A DNA stretch of 64,000 bases, from contig CAKRJT010000008.1 in assembly GCA_934351925.1 (NCBI GenBank), positions 1 to 64,000 of the forward strand, written 5' to 3'. The notes beneath the pieces are model-generated. The model was given only the letters and a program-made list of their open reading frames with translations. It was not told the DNA's origin and made no database searches. Positions 42,984 to 51,878 of the stretch are shown in pieces. A program made the translations under genes and the position numbers. Within the stretch, counting starts at the first letter, position 1, and each line of letters opens with the position of its first letter. This DNA is from an uncultured Lachnospiraceae bacterium (GTDB lineage Bacteria; Bacillota; Clostridia; Lachnospirales; Lachnospiraceae).

Positions 42984-43793
42984 TTATTGCAAAATAAAGT
43001 TTTCAATTGCTAAAGCAACACCATCTTCATCATTGGAGGCAGTCACATAGCCGGCATATGTCTTTACCTCTTCCCTCGCATTAGCCATCGCTACGCCGAG
43101 CCCGGCATACTTTATCATCGTAAGGTCATTAAACCCATCGCCGCATGCCATAAGTTCATTTCTCGTGCAGCCGATTCGCTCGAGAAAGCTTTCAAGTGAT
43201 TTCGCCTTGTCTACTCCTTTTGGAAGAATTTCAAGAAAATACGGTTCCGAGCGGTACACATCCATCCTGTCGGATAATGCCGCATGCACTTTCTTCTCGA
43301 CTTCAGCAAGATAATTTCCCTCACCCAGCATAAGACATTTATTGATAGGAAAATCTATGTACTCCACCAGATTATCCACTCTCCTTATTCCCAGACCGTT
43401 GATTTTCGCCTCTATCGCGAGGAATTCATCGTCAGGTTCCTCCGTGATGAGGTCGTCACCTTCGTAGGACATAAGATTTACATTATACTTCTTTGACAAT
43501 GCATATATCTCCGGAAGGTATTCAAGAGGCAGCTTTACATCGTGTATAATCTCACCCGTGCGGCAGGAGATAAGCCTTCCGCCGTTGAACGAGAGAATAT
43601 ATCCGTCGTTCTTTTCAAGTTCAAGTTCCCGTGCAAACGCTCTTATTCCCTGTACCGGTCTGCCAGATGCAATGACTATCTTAACTCCCCTCTCAGCGGC
43701 GGCAGCCACCGCCCTCTTTGTCCTGTCGGTTATCTGTTTTTTAGAATTTGTAAGTGTCCCGTCTATATCAAGTGCAAGTACCTTGTATGCCAT
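42984..43793 (-). CDS. HAD-superfamily sugar phosphatase (Cof type)
   Basis: A 269-residue phosphatase of the Cof/YidA group. Motif I 'VLALDIDGTLTNSKK' (nucleophile Asp), motif II Ser in 'IVIASGRPVQGI', motif III Lys in 'GVDKAKSLESFLE', motif IV 'MACGDGFNDLTMIKYA'. Cof proteins dephosphorylate sugar phosphates or cofactors; the substrate is not predictable. The ATG at 43793 has AGGAGG about five bases upstream, preferred over an ATG 45 bases earlier. Confidence 0.92.
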   Translation of the reverse strand: MAYKVLALDIDGTLTNSKKQITDRTKRAVAAAAERGVKIVIASGRPVQGIRAFARELELEKNDGYILSFNGGRLISCRTGEIIHDVKLPLEYLPEIYALSKKYNVNLMSYEGDDLITEEPDDEFLAIEAKINGLGIRRVDNLVEYIDFPINKCLMLGEGNYLAEVEKKVHAALSDRMDVYRSEPYFLEILPKGVDKAKSLESFLERIGCTRNELMACGDGFNDLTMIKYAGLGVAMANAREEVKTYAGYVTASNDEDGVALAIENFILQ

Positions 43794-43965
43794 AAGCCCT
43801 CCTGCCTGGTTATCTTCAATATTTTCAAACTTTAACATATTACACTATAAATGTGTCATTAGCAAGCATGATTTTTAAAAAATATAATTTTAACCATTTT
43901 CCAACCTTCTCATATACTATTACCAGATGCCGGTTAAGGCATACAGCAAATCAATGGAGGCTACC

Positions 43966-44970
43966 TTGAAAACTAAAAAAATAATATTTTTACCACCTGC
44001 CCTGCTTTTTCTTATCATCTGTCTTACCTTCTGCGGCTGCAAAAAAGACGACAGCGGCCTTAAAGATGTCACACTCAACGAAGTGGCACATTCTATATTC
44101 TATGCGCCGCAGTACGTCGCAATCGAAAACGGGTATTTCAAAGATGAGGGAATAAATCTTAACCTCGTTACAGGCTTCGGTGCAGACAAGGTTATGACCG
44201 CCCTGATATCAGGCGAAGCGCAGATAGGCTTCATGGGTTCGGAATCATCAATATATGCATACAATGAGGGAAATTCCGACTACGCCGTCAACTTTGCACA
44301 GCTCACCCAGCGTGCCGGAAACTTTCTGGTATCCAGACAGCCCGTCAAAAACTTCTCCTGGGATATGTTAAAGGGAAGCACGGTACTTGGCGGAAGAGCA
44401 GGTGGAATGCCTGAAATGGTGCTCGAATACATTCTAAAAAACAACGGAATAGATATCACCTCAGACCTAGAGATAGTTCAGAATATCGACTTCGGCCTCA
44501 CAAGCGGTGCCTTCGCGGGCGGGCAGGGCGATTTCACAGTGGAGTTCGAGCCGCATGCCACTGCCCTTGAAAAAGAAGGCAGCGGATACGTTATTGCCAG
44601 TCTCGGCGTCGACAGCGGCTATGTCCCATACACAGCCTACAGTGCAAAAAAAAGCTATATCAGCAAAAATCCTGAAATCATACAGGCTTTCACCAACGCT
44701 CTTCAGCGCGGCATGGAATATGTAAACACACATTCGAGCGAGGATATCGCCAAGGTCATTGCCCCACAGTTTCCGGACACGGACGTTGACACCATCGCTA
44801 TCATTGTGGAGCGCTATAAATCACAGGATACCTGGAAAAACGATCTCGTGTTCACACAGGACAGCTTCACACTTCTTCAGGATATACTCTATGAAGCAGA
44901 TGTTATAGATGAATATGCTCCTTATTCCAAGCTCGTCGACACAACATTTGCCAACAATGCCCTGAAATAA
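43966..44970 (+). CDS. Orphan NMT1/SsuA-type ABC substrate-binding lipoprotein
   Basis: A 334-residue lipoprotein of the NMT1/THI5/SsuA group, which binds pyrimidine precursors of thiamine, taurine or alkanesulfonates. After the signal peptide (lipobox 'TFCGC') come 'VAHSIFYAPQYVAIENGYFKDEG' (in part) and 'GEAQIGFMGSES', family landmarks. I start at TTG 43966 because GGAGG lies five bases upstream; the ATG at 43927 has no site. No permease or ATPase gene adjoins it and it has its own terminator, so partners must be elsewhere. Confidence 0.88.
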   Translation: MKTKKIIFLPPALLFLIICLTFCGCKKDDSGLKDVTLNEVAHSIFYAPQYVAIENGYFKDEGINLNLVTGFGADKVMTALISGEAQIGFMGSESSIYAYNEGNSDYAVNFAQLTQRAGNFLVSRQPVKNFSWDMLKGSTVLGGRAGGMPEMVLEYILKNNGIDITSDLEIVQNIDFGLTSGAFAGGQGDFTVEFEPHATALEKEGSGYVIASLGVDSGYVPYTAYSAKKSYISKNPEIIQAFTNALQRGMEYVNTHSSEDIAKVIAPQFPDTDVDTIAIIVERYKSQDTWKNDLVFTQDSFTLLQDILYEADVIDEYAPYSKLVDTTFANNALK

Positions 44971-45011
44971 GCACCTCTGCACGAGTGCTTTCCAGCTTGA
45001 GCCCACACATC

Positions 45012-45049
45012 AAAACACCGGATTGCAGCCGACGCAGTCCGGTGTTTTT
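45012..45049 (+). terminator. Intrinsic terminator of the NMT1-type gene
   Basis: A 15-bp stem with one G-T pair (45012-45026 / 45034-45048) ending in TTTTT on the plus strand. Confidence 0.85.
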
Positions 45050-45091
45050 GGATTTACTGTTAAATAATTTACAGTTTATAGCTTTATTGTT

Positions 45092-46342
45092 CTACAGTCC
45101 TTTAAATTGTTCATATATATCATTTTCCTGTTTTTTTATCTGCATATAGGTTCCAAGTGCCGCATCCTTCTTCTTCTCAAAATTCTGAATAATGCGCTCC
45201 ATATTTCTTACCGCAACTCCCACCACCTGCGGACATATCTTGCCGTTGTCGGCATCGGACTGGATTATAGACTTAATCTTGTCAGCACCGAACGCCTCTT
45301 TATAGCTTCGTTTTCCGTACAGGGCACTTATTATATCAGCAACAGCAACTATCCTCTGTGGTCTTGTGAGCTCGTCCCCCTTAAGTCCTCTGAAATAACC
45401 GCTGCCGTCTATCTTCTCGTGGTGCCTTATGGCAATCTCGCGCACCTCATCGTCGACTATGCCCCTGAGTATGTGATCGGTAATCTCTACATGCTTCTTC
45501 ATAATATCCATCTCCTTAGGCGAGAGTCTGCCCGTGGACTCAAGAATTGACAGCGGTATCGCTATCTTGCCAATGTCGTGCAGGAGCGCACCATAGTACA
45601 TATTATATTTTTCCTGACCGGAAAGATGCATCATCTCTCCGAGCTCCTGTGCAAATATGGTCGTTGCGAGTGTATGTATTACCGTGTACTGGCTTCTGAA
45701 ATCGATTATGTAAACAAGCATCTGAAGGAACTTTCTTTTATACTCCTCAGTAAAGTTCACCGACGCTATCAATTCATCAATCTCCCTGAGGTAATCATCC
45801 TTTTTAAGGCAGTCAAGAACCTTGTACTGTGCATTTGCCTTGAGAAACAGATTAAGCGCCTCAGCGGAGAACTTGATGTTGCGGTACTTTTGCAGATAAT
45901 CGGACTCTAAGGTTCCCGGCATGCTCATGGTCACGTCCATCTTGTCCGCCATGAACAGATATTCGGCTATCTTTATATAGTGGCTCTTTATCATGTAGTG
46001 CTTATTGTAATCAAGATGATGATAGAGCACAATCTCCGCCTTATTGTCAAGTGGCGATAAATATTTAAGGAAGAGGAAGCCGAATATGGAATGTGGCCAT
46101 AAATCCTCCTTCTCAAAGTCTGCCCAGTGGTCAATATACTCCAGCTTACAGGTTCCTATGTCATGAAGCATGGCAATTATCACATAATCTGCCATCTCCT
46201 GATTACTCATTCGTCCTTCTGTGAGCAGCATCTTATAAAGAATATACGCCGTCCTCTCACTATGGTGCATAAGCTGTGGGTTCAATATTGAAAATGATTT
46301 ACGAAGAATATCGTACATATTACTTCCACTGATTACCGCCAT
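45092..46342 (-). CDS. Tandem HD-domain protein with HD-GYP motif (c-di-GMP phosphodiesterase candidate)
   Basis: A 416-residue cytosolic protein. A first HD domain at about residues 15-190 has 'IIAMLHDIGTCKLEYIDHW'. The second, from about residue 220, has 'YYGALLHDIGKIAIPLSIL' and 'IAIRHHEKIDGSGYFRGLKGDEL' in part, the HD-GYP signature in which GYP reads GYF. Such domains hydrolyse cyclic di-GMP. There is no sensor or membrane part; the first, divergent HD may sense or regulate. GGAGG lies six bases before the ATG. Confidence 0.88.
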   Translation of the reverse strand: MAVISGSNMYDILRKSFSILNPQLMHHSERTAYILYKMLLTEGRMSNQEMADYVIIAMLHDIGTCKLEYIDHWADFEKEDLWPHSIFGFLFLKYLSPLDNKAEIVLYHHLDYNKHYMIKSHYIKIAEYLFMADKMDVTMSMPGTLESDYLQKYRNIKFSAEALNLFLKANAQYKVLDCLKKDDYLREIDELIASVNFTEEYKRKFLQMLVYIIDFRSQYTVIHTLATTIFAQELGEMMHLSGQEKYNMYYGALLHDIGKIAIPLSILESTGRLSPKEMDIMKKHVEITDHILRGIVDDEVREIAIRHHEKIDGSGYFRGLKGDELTRPQRIVAVADIISALYGKRSYKEAFGADKIKSIIQSDADNGKICPQVVGVAVRNMERIIQNFEKKKDAALGTYMQIKKQENDIYEQFKGL

Positions 46343-46431
46343 TTACTACCTCCGAAATATAATAACAAAAAATTTACTATAGATATTATACTGAAACTTT
46401 TTGATTTTTCAATATTTTAGTAAAATTTCAT

Positions 46432-46460
46432 TTGATTGATTAATATGATTAGTCTATAAT
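46432..46460 (+). promoter_or_regulatory. Promoter of the multi-pass membrane protein gene
   Basis: TTGATT (46432-46437) and a perfect TATAAT (46455-46460) with a 17-base spacer, 54 bases before the ATG. Confidence 0.65.
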
Positions 46461-46513
46461 TGAATAAGTCCGCATGGACAATATTTATATTTAATTTATG
46501 AAAGGATTTTTGT

Positions 46514-47452
46514 ATGAATCTTGATATCGTATCCGAGCTTAGCGGTCTTTATGACCTTGGCAGGACAATCCCCACACTTACCATCTTCTTCATAGCAGCA
46601 TCAGGAATACTGCTTCTGTGCTTCGGAATAGGGCTCATTCTTATGACCAGGCGCTATGTCGGGCTCCGCTTCTTTCCCGTGCTCTACGGTGCCACAGCCT
46701 ATCTTCTGTTCTACTTTATGATAGGAAGCTTTATCTCAGGCCTGATTTCCATGTCAGTTCCTGCGGACGCCGGAACAGGAATAATAGTATTCACAAGGTT
46801 CCTTGTCCTTATCATCACCTCTGCCCTCATTGTGGGCGGACGTTTTTTTGCGATGTGGTTTATCCGCAAATACTATCCTGAATATTGCGATGCTTACGGC
46901 ATAGGTGTCGGCGTATCCCTCACCGAGGCTATAATAACCGGAATTACCATATTCCTCAACTACTCTCTGTGCAGAACCCTCAACACATCGGGGCTTGAAT
47001 CCCTTGTAAACAGCTTCGACTCCGTGGACGAGGCAGTTACACAGCTTGAAGCAGTGCTGGTGTTCTATGACAACCCTTCATATACATATATATTTTCAGG
47101 TGTTGAGAGCATAATGTTTATGATATTTAACACTATGATTTCGGTAATGTTCTACGGTGTGTTTCATGGAGAACTCGGCAAGGTACATCTGCTGTCCATA
47201 ATAGGCTTACAGACCCTCATCTACCTTCCGGGAAATCTCTACTCGTCAGGATTTCTCTTTAACAGAATAACCTGCTTTATGACTGAGGTTCTGATATTTG
47301 CAGCCTGTACGCTGCTGTTCCTTCGAATACACAACACCTGTTTTAAGGACATTACACCGCCTGCGGGCTCAGCCGGAGCAAAGCGCAAAAAGAATATCAA
47401 CGGCTCAGCCGGCAGCAAAATGCCTGACTTTAACAAGAATATCAACAAATAA
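46514..47452 (+). CDS. Multi-pass membrane protein (possibly YhfC-like)
   Basis: A 312-residue protein with about eight hydrophobic segments and a basic, Asn/Gly-rich C-terminal tail of about 30 residues. 'YGIGVGVSLTEAIITGI' recalls the G-x-G-x-x-E segment of the YhfC group of intramembrane proteases, and 'YGVFHGELGK' could give a His; both are weak. It has a clear promoter and an AAAGGA site and stands alone with a tandem terminator. Confidence 0.6.
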   Translation: MNLDIVSELSGLYDLGRTIPTLTIFFIAASGILLLCFGIGLILMTRRYVGLRFFPVLYGATAYLLFYFMIGSFISGLISMSVPADAGTGIIVFTRFLVLIITSALIVGGRFFAMWFIRKYYPEYCDAYGIGVGVSLTEAIITGITIFLNYSLCRTLNTSGLESLVNSFDSVDEAVTQLEAVLVFYDNPSYTYIFSGVESIMFMIFNTMISVMFYGVFHGELGKVHLLSIIGLQTLIYLPGNLYSSGFLFNRITCFMTEVLIFAACTLLFLRIHNTCFKDITPPAGSAGAKRKKNINGSAGSKMPDFNKNINK

Positions 47453-47476
47453 AAACAACTAAGCTAAACAAAATAT

Positions 47477-47547
47477 AACAGGGATTGCCGGTTGACATTC
47501 CCTGTTAAGCAAGTAAATAGGGATTGCCGATTGGCAATCCCTATTTT
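47477..47547 (+). terminator. Two related hairpins in tandem after the membrane protein gene
   Basis: Hairpin one: AACAGGGA/TCCCTGTT (47477-47484, 47499-47506). Hairpin two: a perfect 14-bp stem (47515-47528 / 47533-47546) with loop GATT and a T-run. Both share GGGATTGCCG-TTG and look like a duplicated terminator, the first one decayed. Confidence 0.8.
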
Positions 47548-47617
47548 CATAATCTCGTTAAGTACAAATACTGCTCTTTTATATATATTAAAAAGGCACA
47601 CTGTAAAACTTCGTTGA

Positions 47618-47818
47618 TTATAATTTTGTTACGTTTGTAGCCTGTGGTCCCTTAGCGCCGTCTACTACGTCGAACTCTACTGCCTGGCCCTCTTCAAGAG
47701 ACTTGAAGCCTTCCATGTTAAGACCTGAGTAATGTACGAATACATCCTTGCCGTTCTCATCAGAGATGAAACCGTAGCCCTTTGAATTGCTGAACCACTT
47801 AACTGTACCCTTGCTCAT
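47618..47818 (-). CDS. Cold-shock protein
   Basis: A 66-residue single cold-shock domain that binds single-stranded RNA/DNA. RNP1 'KGYGFISD' and RNP2 'VFVHYSGL' are both present and the length is typical. The start at 47818 has GGAGG seven bases upstream. Between it and hslO lie 150 bases that probably include a long 5' leader, as is common for csp mRNAs; no specific structure was resolved. Confidence 0.95.
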   Translation of the reverse strand: MSKGTVKWFSNSKGYGFISDENGKDVFVHYSGLNMEGFKSLEEGQAVEFDVVDGAKGPQATNVTKL

Positions 47819-47969
47819 TGTGATACCTCCAAAATATTTAAAAAAAATTGATATCGCGGCACATAACCGCAATACATATGTCCGATATAAGCCTTATGCT
47901 CTACCGCGGCATATATGCTTTCCTACAGCACATGGTTAGAATATCACAGAAAATTAAGGGTGTCAAGAA

Positions 47970-48851
47970 TTATCCTTTTGCATATTTAAGTATTTTTTTG
48001 AGCTCATCAACGGTAAAATCGTAGCTTGTATTGCAGAAGTGGCACTTGAGTTCAATAGGTTTTCCCTCTTCTATCATTTCTTTAAGCTCCTTCTTTCCGA
48101 TGCTTATAAGTGCCTTCTCGACACGCTCCTTTGAACAGTTGCATCTGAATGACGCCGGTGTCTTTTCATTGATGTCGAGTCCGAACTCGCCTAGCACTTC
48201 ATTCAATATGTCCTCCGGTGTCATGCCCTTCTCAAGCATTGATGTAATTGATTCCATATTGTTAATCTTCTCTTCAAGCCTGTCTATAAGTGAATCCTCG
48301 GCAAAAGGCATAACCTGTATAATGAGCCCGCCTGCCTGCTTTACCGTGTTGTCATGCTCCATAAGGACTCCGAGTGCAACCGCCGACGCAACCTGCTCAC
48401 TCGATGCAAAATAGTAAGTAAGATCCTCTGCGATCTCGCCTGATACTATCTCACAGCTTCCGCTGTAAGGCTCCTTCATTCCTATATCCTTAATGACAGT
48501 TAACATTCCCCTGCCGACTGCGCCTCCCACATCGAGCTTTCCCTTGCTGTTTGGAGGCAGCATCACGTCCGGATTTCCGACATAACCCTTCACACCTGCC
48601 TTAGAGTCAGCCGTGACCATAACTCCGCCGAGTGGTCCATCCCCCTCAAGCTTTATCGTGAGAATATCGTCATCGCCCTTCATCATGACTCCCATCATGG
48701 CTGCTGCCGACAACATTCGCCCAAGCGCCGCCGTCGCCACCGGTGATGTGTTATGTCTCTGTCTTGCCTCCTCGACAAGGTTTCTTGAATAGATTGCAAA
48801 TGCACGAAGCTGGTTGTCAGCAGCAGTCGCACGAACAATATAATCTTCCAT
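47970..48851 (-). CDS. hslO: Redox-regulated chaperone Hsp33
   Basis: A 293-residue holdase that is activated by oxidation. The N-terminal 'DYIVRATAADNQLRAFAI' opening and the C-terminal zinc cysteines 'CNCSKERV' and 'CHFCNTSYDF' (C-x-C ... C-x2-C) identify it. AAGGAG lies about 11 bases before the ATG. Confidence 0.95.
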   Translation of the reverse strand: MEDYIVRATAADNQLRAFAIYSRNLVEEARQRHNTSPVATAALGRMLSAAAMMGVMMKGDDDILTIKLEGDGPLGGVMVTADSKAGVKGYVGNPDVMLPPNSKGKLDVGGAVGRGMLTVIKDIGMKEPYSGSCEIVSGEIAEDLTYYFASSEQVASAVALGVLMEHDNTVKQAGGLIIQVMPFAEDSLIDRLEEKINNMESITSMLEKGMTPEDILNEVLGEFGLDINEKTPASFRCNCSKERVEKALISIGKKELKEMIEEGKPIELKCHFCNTSYDFTVDELKKILKYAKG

Positions 48852-48904
48852 TTCTTCATTTTCTCCTTGATAATATTTTTCCTATAGGCACCTGCATATA
48901 TTTT

Positions 48905-49654
48905 CTAACGCTTTCTGAGAGTGTAGTAAGCCCTCTCGCCCTTCACCTTGTAATCACAGAGCTCAAAACCGAAGCCCCGCGCTGTTTTTTCAATAAATGT
49001 CCTCGAGTAGGCTCTCTGTCTGTGCCTCTCCCTATAGCTAAGGCACAGTCCTCCGATTAATCTGCGGTAAAACGTGATGTCGTAGGTGTTGACATGCGTC
49101 CTCTCATCGTAGTGATTTTCCCAGACATAGGATATGCTGCCCGCCCTGTCGGTAAACACGTTGTCCGCAAGCTCCTCTCGGTAAAATCTGTCCGTTTTCA
49201 TGTCAAAGATGAATACACCGCCACTTTTTAGCTGCATCGCCGCCGCCTTAATGGTGAGCTCCACGTCGGACCTCGCGGTGAGATAATTCATGGAGTCGCA
49301 CACACTGATTATCCCGGCGCAGCTCTCATTTTCCAGAAAAGGCACTCTCATATCACCCACATACGCCTCGAAGCCCGGAATAAGCTTCCTGTCAGCCTCC
49401 TTTATCATGTCAGGCGACAGGTCAATTCCGACCACCCTGTAGCCCTCCATGCACAGATACCGCGCCATGCTCCCCGTGCCACAGCCAAGTTCCAACACAA
49501 CATTACCGCCTAAGTCCTCTGCGTCATTATCAGCCGCATCGGGCTCAATCCCATATCTTTTTAACTGTCCAATAACATACTCCGCCCATTCCCCATACGG
49601 TATATCCGCCATAAACCGGTCATACCACCGGGCAAACTTCTTATATGCTGCCAT
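48905..49654 (-). CDS. Class I SAM-dependent methyltransferase
   Basis: A 249-residue cytosolic methyltransferase. Motif I 'VVLELGCGTGSMARYL', motif II 'VVGIDLSPDMIKEA', then 'AGIISVCDSMNYLT'. The N-terminal 'YKKFARWYDRFMADIPYGEWAEYV' (in part) is typical of a common Firmicutes group of unknown substrate often found near RsfS and other ribosome genes. Here it precedes hslO. GAGGA lies just before the ATG. Confidence 0.87.
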   Translation of the reverse strand: MAAYKKFARWYDRFMADIPYGEWAEYVIGQLKRYGIEPDAADNDAEDLGGNVVLELGCGTGSMARYLCMEGYRVVGIDLSPDMIKEADRKLIPGFEAYVGDMRVPFLENESCAGIISVCDSMNYLTARSDVELTIKAAAMQLKSGGVFIFDMKTDRFYREELADNVFTDRAGSISYVWENHYDERTHVNTYDITFYRRLIGGLCLSYRERHRQRAYSRTFIEKTARGFGFELCDYKVKGERAYYTLRKR

Positions 49655-49731
49655 GTTATCCTCATTTCTTTTTGTCCCAAATGTTTCACCGCACTATAGT
49701 ATCAATTTTTTCCTTAAAATGCAAGCCGTGC

Positions 49732-49760
49732 TTGAATTTTCCCAAAAAACACCGTATACT
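49732..49760 (+). promoter_or_regulatory. Putative promoter of the two-TM protein gene
   Basis: TTGAAT (49732-49737) and TATACT (49755-49760), 17-base spacer, 33 bases before the chosen ATG. It argues against the much longer upstream reading frame. Confidence 0.6.
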
Positions 49761-49793
49761 AATCGTATTATCCTTGAAGGGACATATCACAAT

Positions 49794-50774
49794 ATGAATA
49801 CATTTCATCTGCAGGCAACCATCAAAAAAATCAACAGACGCAAGCTGATCATGCCGGGCATATTCGTCGTCTTCTGTATAGTCATGCTCCATGTGACAAA
49901 GCTCTACAATCTGTTTTCGCTCCCGGTGGTAACCGACCCGGCACAGGCGGCTTCCGAGTACCACACCGGCACCTCCTACGTCAACGCGAAGCTTACGAAC
50001 CTGTACTACACCGGGGTCAATTACACCAGAGGAAGGAACATAAAAGGCTGTTATTATTACTGTCTGTATGAAAACAACTGCTACTATATTCTCATATCCG
50101 CATCAACGCTCCGGCTTGACGACTACTCCAAAACGCCCCCTGCGCTTATCTCCGAATTTACCTGCAGGGCGAAACTCGACTCGAACATATCAGAGATAGA
50201 AGCGCTGAACAACCTTGTAAGCACCAATCTCAACTGGACAAGCCAGGCTCTCAACATGATGAGCAGCAAGGTACTGATAAACCAGTACCGCATGTCCCTC
50301 GGCAGGGAATATGTTCTCCTCGGGCTCATAGGTTTCACCGCACTTTTAGCGGTAGTGCACGAGCTTATAATCATCATTTCCCTGATAAACCCTCTCTACT
50401 CGCGCACGGTTATGCGGCTTGCCCGCTACGGAAACAAGCTTGAGCTCTACCAGTCGGCATGCGATGAGTTCGAGACCTCACATGCCTATGCCCCGGGAAT
50501 AACCCTCACGGACAATTTTTTCATAGCGTATGACAGGCACAATGTACACATTGTACCACTTGATGCCATCGTATGGGCGTATAAGTTCGGAACCATGCAC
50601 ACAAGAATGCTGCATCTTGACATAAGCTATTCCCTAAGCGTTGTAGCCTGCGACAAAAAGCACTACATCGTGCATCATAAGACCAAGGATGCTGTTGAAC
50701 TTGTTTTAAACGCCCTGCAGACGCGCTTTCCCGAAATTCTCATCGGCTACAGCGCGGGTAAATTTCAGTCTTGA
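49794..50774 (+). CDS. Two-transmembrane protein of unknown function
   Basis: A 326-residue protein with a short basic N-terminus, a membrane segment at about residues 20-42 ('LIMPGIFVVFCIVMLHVT'), an external region of about 145 residues, a second segment near 185-208 ('LLGLIGFTALLAVVHELIII', in part) and a cytoplasmic domain of about 110 residues rich in Tyr and His. No family is recognised. The ATG at 49794 has AAGGGA upstream; the open frame extends 115 codons further but lies antisense to the methyltransferase gene and upstream of the promoter. Confidence 0.75.
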   Translation: MNTFHLQATIKKINRRKLIMPGIFVVFCIVMLHVTKLYNLFSLPVVTDPAQAASEYHTGTSYVNAKLTNLYYTGVNYTRGRNIKGCYYYCLYENNCYYILISASTLRLDDYSKTPPALISEFTCRAKLDSNISEIEALNNLVSTNLNWTSQALNMMSSKVLINQYRMSLGREYVLLGLIGFTALLAVVHELIIIISLINPLYSRTVMRLARYGNKLELYQSACDEFETSHAYAPGITLTDNFFIAYDRHNVHIVPLDAIVWAYKFGTMHTRMLHLDISYSLSVVACDKKHYIVHHKTKDAVELVLNALQTRFPEILIGYSAGKFQS

Positions 50775-50799
50775 CGTTATGATACTTATGATATAAAAT
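50771..50799 (+). promoter_or_regulatory. Putative promoter of the SEC-C gene
   Basis: TTGACG (50771-50776, overlapping the stop of the upstream gene) and TAAAAT (50794-50799) with a 17-base spacer. Confidence 0.55.
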
Positions 50800-50867
50800 A
50801 GCTTTACTATGGTTGTTTTATGGCAGCCGACAGAATTATATTATTATTTTCAGAAGGAAGTACAATC

Positions 50868-51374
50868 ATGTCATTACTTGAAACATGGAGAAATCTTGCT
50901 TACGAGCAGGAGATGGATGACCAGAAATACCAGATGTTCTGGGCAACATATTTTAATTTTGAGAAAGGTGTTTACGAGCAGATTCTTGCTTCTAAGGAGC
51001 CTGTGAGCGGTACTGTCAAGGAGCTTGCTGACCGTTTTGGCCTTGAGCTTCTAACAATGGTGGGTGTGCTCGACGGAATCAACGACAGCTTAAAGACACC
51101 TAACCCTATCGAGACTATGGACGAGAACACAGTCGTTTCCATGGATTTTGACAGGGAATTACTTTACAAGAACATGGTAGCTGCAAAGGCTGAGTGGTTA
51201 TACACACTTCCACAGTGGGACGCTCTCCTCGACGCAGATACCCGCAAGGCTCTCTATAAAGAGCAGAAGCTTTCCACAACCGTAGTCAACACACAGCCTA
51301 AGGTTGGACGCAACGATCCATGTCCATGCGGTTCAGGAAAGAAATATAAAAAATGTTGTGGAGCGAACGCATAA
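50868..51374 (+). CDS. SEC-C motif protein
   Basis: A 168-residue cytosolic protein that ends with the SEC-C zinc motif 'GRNDPCPCGSGKKYKKCCG', as found at the tail of SecA and in many small proteins that bind ribosomes or SecB. The first 140 residues are helical ('ETWRNLAYEQEMDDQKYQMF') with no family recognised by me. AAGGAAG lies eight bases before the ATG. Confidence 0.85.
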   Translation: MSLLETWRNLAYEQEMDDQKYQMFWATYFNFEKGVYEQILASKEPVSGTVKELADRFGLELLTMVGVLDGINDSLKTPNPIETMDENTVVSMDFDRELLYKNMVAAKAEWLYTLPQWDALLDADTRKALYKEQKLSTTVVNTQPKVGRNDPCPCGSGKKYKKCCGANA

Positions 51375-51526
51375 ATCCTCTTTATATGGTAATACTCTGA
51401 TTATCACAAAAGAAGATTTACCGATTTTCTGTCTTGATGACAGGAAATTATCCTCCCCTTTTTTACGGCACATGGCGCAGAGTACATCTGCAGACATGTG
51501 CCTTTTTCATAGAAAGGAAAATGTAC

Positions 51527-51739
51527 ATGAAAAAAAGAATATTTGCAATCGCCGCCATCATCATTCTGGCAGGTCTGTATGTGGCATGTCTGGTGCTTGC
51601 GCTTATACATAGCGATGCTGCTTTCAAGCTCTTGCAGCTAACGCTCGTGATGACTGTGCTCGTTCCGGTCACAGCCTATGTCGGCATGATGTTCTACAAG
51701 CTCAACCACCGAAGCGACGAATACGATGAGGACAAATAA
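51527..51739 (+). CDS. Small two-TM membrane protein
   Basis: A 70-residue protein with two hydrophobic segments ('IFAIAAIIILAGLYVACLVL' and 'LLQLTLVMTVLVPVTAYVGM', in part) and an acidic tail (HRSDEYDEDK). AAAGGA lies about nine bases before the ATG. No family is recognised. It follows the SEC-C gene by 150 bases. Confidence 0.65.
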   Translation: MKKRIFAIAAIIILAGLYVACLVLALIHSDAAFKLLQLTLVMTVLVPVTAYVGMMFYKLNHRSDEYDEDK

Positions 51740-51759
51740 AACAGGAATTTCCTATAAAA

Positions 51760-51849
51760 CTTAGGGTGTCAAAACATGTACTGCAGCTTTAATTGTGTAT
51801 AACGTGTTATACACTCACAAACTAAATTGACATGTTTTGGCAGCCTAAG
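51760..51849. repeat. 90-base nested inverted repeat between convergent genes
   Basis: Outer arms about 20 bases long (51760-51779 and 51830-51849, CTTAGG...AAAACATGT) pair with three mismatches. Inside, GTGTATAA (51797... wait-free count 51795-51802) pairs with TTATACAC (51807-51814) around CGTG. No T-run follows, so it is either a bidirectional stop for the convergent genes or a small palindromic mobile repeat. Confidence 0.6.
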
Positions 51850-51878
51850 CATATAGAGTAAAAATTGAGCATGAGGTT

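Noticed and set aside
47819..47969. Riboswitch or RNA thermometer in the cold-shock leader
   Set aside because: No recognised motif or strong stem; a long leader is likely but its structure cannot be settled by eye.
49449..49793. Long N-terminal extension of the two-TM protein
   Set aside because: It is antisense to the methyltransferase gene and lies upstream of a good promoter; the start with AAGGGA at 49794 is better.
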